In this document: piece after piece, positions 61,598 to 64,000 of the stretch
Position numbering within the stretch: the first letter of the stretch is position 1
Layout: each line of letters opens with the position of its first letter
NCBI GenBank assembly: GCA_002839705.1
Contig: PGYO01000001.1
Location: forward strand, 522,311-586,310
DNA: 64,000 bases
Reading direction: 5' to 3'
Source of the DNA: Methanobacteriales archaeon HGW-Methanobacteriales-1
GTDB lineage: Archaea; Methanobacteriota; Methanobacteria; Methanobacteriales; Methanobacteriaceae
The notes under the pieces: generated by a model
Database searches by the model: none
The model's input: the letters and a program-made list of their open reading frames with translations, nothing else
Told to the model about the DNA's origin: nothing
Translations under genes and position numbers: made by a program

Positions 61598-64000
61598 GTG
61601 AAAAATAACATGCAAAAAAAGTTAACCTTAATTACGCTATTACTTATTTTCGCATTGATTAGTTTGGGTGCGGTTTCAGCAGAATCTTCTGATAATTTAA
61701 CAGTCGCAAACAGCCCAGAGACAATCAATGACAACATTACGCAAAACACGTCTACACATTTACCAGATCCTGAAGTTTGGAGGGGTGGGGTTTTAATCTA
61801 CTCCACAACCACTATTCAGGATGCCATGGATCATTCCACAAATGGTGACACTATCAAATTGGAAGATGGTCAAACATTTTATGAAAATTTGATTATAAAC
61901 AAGAACTTAACCTTTGAGGTTATGAACGGTGGAACAGCAACCATAGATGGTAGTGGAACTGATAGAGTAATCCACATCCTTCCTGGATTCACAGCCTATT
62001 TTTACAACATTACATTCCAAAATGGGCATGCTCCTGATGGAACCATATTATCTCCTGATGGTAAAGATGGTGGAGGTATCTGGAATGAAGGTAATCTGCA
62101 CCTTATTAACTGTACAGTAAGAGATAACCAGGCCGGAGACGGAGGTTCAATCACCTACGGAGGTATTGGTGGATCTGGTGGAGGTATTTACAGTACCGGA
62201 ACATTAGAACTAAACAATACACTGGTTTACAATAATCGTGCTGGTGACGGTAGTAATGGTTTCGCCCTAACCCACTCAGATGGTTTCCGTGGGGGTAATG
62301 GTGGTGCTATTTACAGTACTGGAACATTAACCATAAACGACAGCCAATTTTACAATAACCAGGCCGGTAACGGTGGTAACGCTGTAGTCCTAGGTGAAGG
62401 TGGTAATGGTGGTAACGGTGGTGCTATTTACACTACTGGAACTTTAACTATGAATAACACCCAAATCTATGAGAATTACGCCGGAAACGCCGGAAGTGGT
62501 GGTATAAATATAATCATCGGCGGAACTGGAGGCTCAGGTGGTAATGGAGGAGCAATCTACAATACAGGAGATGCTAATATAGAAGGCTCTGAAATCTACT
62601 CCAACACTGCTGGTGATGGAGGAACTGGAGCTTCTGCAGCTGATGGTAACATAGCCCATCCAACCGGATACGATGGTCATCAAGGTGGCCCTGGTGGTAA
62701 TGGTGGTGCTCTATTCAACCAAGGATCTTTAACTCTATCTGAAACCGAAATCTACTCCAACAAAGCTGGAAACGGTGGAATTGGAGGAGCTGCAGGTAAC
62801 GGACGTGATAGAAGCCTAACTGGTGCCGGAGGTCCCGGTGGAATCGGTGGAACTGGAGGTGCTGGTGGTAATGGCGCAGCTATTTACAACAACGGATCCA
62901 GTACTCTAAATGTCACTGATTGCAACATAACTCAAAACACCGCTGGAAATGGTGGCGTGGGGGGTGTTGGTGGTCAAGGTGGAGACGCTAAAAGTAATTG
63001 GCCATATAACGGCAACGCATACACTGGTGGTGTTGGTGGTGCTGGAGGACCCGGTGGTAATGGTGGAGCAATCTACTACAACAATGGAACTAACGGAGCC
63101 ATAAATGACTCTAATTTCACTGATAATCATGCTGGAAACGGCGGAGATGGTGGAATTGGTGGTAATGGTGGTGCCAGTGCATCATCTTACAGTAATGGAA
63201 GTGGTGGTGCTGGTGGAAACGCCGGTAATGGTGGTAATGGTGGAGCAATCTACTATAAAACCGGAAGCCTAACGGTCGAATCCAATAACTTTATCCATAA
63301 CCAATTTGGTGATGGTGGAATTGGAGGAGATGGTGGACAAGCTGGCCCAGGAACTGGATCTGGAACTATAGGAACTGATGGTTCTGATGGTTCTTCTGGA
63401 ACTGGTGGTGCATTTTACGCAGCCAGTAACACGGCATTACACTTCAACCGAATACTCAGTAATGGTGCAGTAGATGTGGCTGCAGCTGTTCTGGTTACAG
63501 TACAAGCAGAAAATAACTGGTGGGGATCAAATGATAACCCTAGTAGTAGAGTTTCTACTGGTGTAGTGTACAGCCCATGGATTATGCTTCAAATATTTGC
63601 CAATCCCGGAACTATACATTACCTGAATACTTCAAATATTACTGCCGATTTAACCTGGAACACAGTGGACGGCATTAATCCCAATGCACAGCCTGGTGGA
63701 AATCATATTCCGGACCACATACCAGCAACATTTGCTACCAATTTAGCAAATATTAACCCAGCAAACACTGAAACTACTGGTGGAACAGCCAACTCAACCT
63801 TTAATGGAACAGTTGTCGGCATGGCCACAGTTTCAGCTCAGGTGGATAATGAAATACAATCTACCAATGTAGAAGTGGAAAAAGCAGATACTATAATTAC
63901 AGTTAATAATGCTACTGGTGTCTATTTAGGTAGTGTTGATTTGTTTGCTACTTTAGTGGATGAGTTTGGTAATCTTTTAAGTGGTTTGTCGGTTGGTTTC
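61598..64000 (+). CDS. Gly-rich adhesin-like secreted protein (3' end outside window)
   Basis: At least 801 residues, open to the window edge. Start is GTG after GGGGGTGA. A signal peptide (LTLITLLLIFALISLGAVSA) is followed by a beta-helix beginning TTIQDAMDHSTNGDTIKL. About ten Gly/Asn-rich rungs follow, of the form GGNGGAIYNTGxLTxxxSxxYxNxAGNGG, then the closing NWWGSNDNPSSRV...VYSPWI, a linker, and the start of an Ig-like domain (DTIITVNNATGVYLGSVDLFATLVDEFGN). These are cell-wall-anchored adhesins of Methanobacteriales. Anchor and further Ig repeats should lie beyond 64000. The Gly-Gly-Asn spacers between rungs are longer than in the two other beta-helix proteins in the window. Confidence 0.9.
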   Translation, partial: MKNNMQKKLTLITLLLIFALISLGAVSAESSDNLTVANSPETINDNITQNTSTHLPDPEVWRGGVLIYSTTTIQDAMDHSTNGDTIKLEDGQTFYENLIINKNLTFEVMNGGTATIDGSGTDRVIHILPGFTAYFYNITFQNGHAPDGTILSPDGKDGGGIWNEGNLHLINCTVRDNQAGDGGSITYGGIGGSGGGIYSTGTLELNNTLVYNNRAGDGSNGFALTHSDGFRGGNGGAIYSTGTLTINDSQFYNNQAGNGGNAVVLGEGGNGGNGGAIYTTGTLTMNNTQIYENYAGNAGSGGINIIIGGTGGSGGNGGAIYNTGDANIEGSEIYSNTAGDGGTGASAADGNIAHPTGYDGHQGGPGGNGGALFNQGSLTLSETEIYSNKAGNGGIGGAAGNGRDRSLTGAGGPGGIGGTGGAGGNGAAIYNNGSSTLNVTDCNITQNTAGNGGVGGVGGQGGDAKSNWPYNGNAYTGGVGGAGGPGGNGGAIYYNNGTNGAINDSNFTDNHAGNGGDGGIGGNGGASASSYSNGSGGAGGNAGNGGNGGAIYYKTGSLTVESNNFIHNQFGDGGIGGDGGQAGPGTGSGTIGTDGSDGSSGTGGAFYAASNTALHFNRILSNGAVDVAAAVLVTVQAENNWWGSNDNPSSRVSTGVVYSPWIMLQIFANPGTIHYLNTSNITADLTWNTVDGINPNAQPGGNHIPDHIPATFATNLANINPANTETTGGTANSTFNGTVVGMATVSAQVDNEIQSTNVEVEKADTIITVNNATGVYLGSVDLFATLVDEFGNLLSGLSVGF

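Noticed and set aside
62906..63130. Minus-strand frame within the adhesin gene
   Set aside because: It is the complement of Gly/Asn repeats and gives only Thr/Ser/Val repeats.

Overview
The window looks like a chromosome segment of a Methanobacteriales archaeon, probably a Methanobacterium-type methanogen. The support is AT-rich DNA, Shine-Dalgarno motifs of the GGAGGTGA type, GTG and TTG starts, secreted parallel beta-helix 'adhesin-like' proteins ending in NWWG...PW motifs, an archaeal Hjc resolvase, and archaeal small families (DUF365, HVO_A0114-like wHTH). No rRNA, tRNA, CRISPR array or intact insertion sequence was seen.

Layout. 1-9.2 kb: a truncated UvrD-type helicase-nuclease, small proteins (Cys-rich, DUF6508), a chagasin-type protease inhibitor, a 20-repeat TPR protein and an RNase J-like metallo-beta-lactamase. 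9.3-13.4 kb: two secreted beta-helix surface proteins. 13.6-33.8 kb: an accessory/defence island almost entirely on the minus strand. It holds a RhuM-family protein, an AddAB-like pair (Fe-S RecB/Cas4-like nuclease plus UvrD helicase), an McrBC pair whose McrB carries an EVE-like domain, a frameshifted small gene, two PUA/ASCH-like candidate base readers (DUF1802 and DUF365), a large SNF2 helicase with DUF3883 and a HEPN-like RNxxxxH motif, a DUF1156 DNA amino-methylase, a small unknown protein and a DUF499 ATPase. Spacings from 33.8 to 18.6 kb are a few bases or overlaps, so this may be one long operon.

34-41 kb: a low-GC accessory stretch with a possible nuclease/wHTH protein, membrane proteins (YdjM-like), Hjc, a coiled-coil protein, a ribbon-helix-helix protein whose only plausible start is AUA, DUF3892, decayed small genes and an unknown 373-aa protein behind two palindromes. 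41-49.4 kb: flavodoxin, DUF2283 and a partial duplicate of it, a NERD protein, an AlbA/Schlafen-type ATP-binding protein, a wHTH antitoxin-like protein, an RQC-HRDC protein without a helicase, a broken RelE-type toxin-antitoxin pair, and a HEPN-MNT pair with duplicated palindromic operators. 49.6-61.2 kb: secreted proteins, an NhaP-type antiporter, a zinc-ribbon membrane protein behind 59-bp tandem repeats, DUF2085, a K+ channel with a rearranged partial copy nearby, a FUSC-type transporter and an ABC exporter. 61.6 kb to the end: a Gly-rich adhesin-like protein that runs off the window.

Two themes stand out. One is the unusually composite modification/restriction operon. The other is a high density of gene remnants (partial duplications, frameshifts, antisense re-use) around toxin-antitoxin and accessory genes. 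Two genes, at 13.35 and 38.43 kb, share the arrangement GGGGG-N4-ATAATA with no ordinary start at the right place, which suggests AUA initiation.
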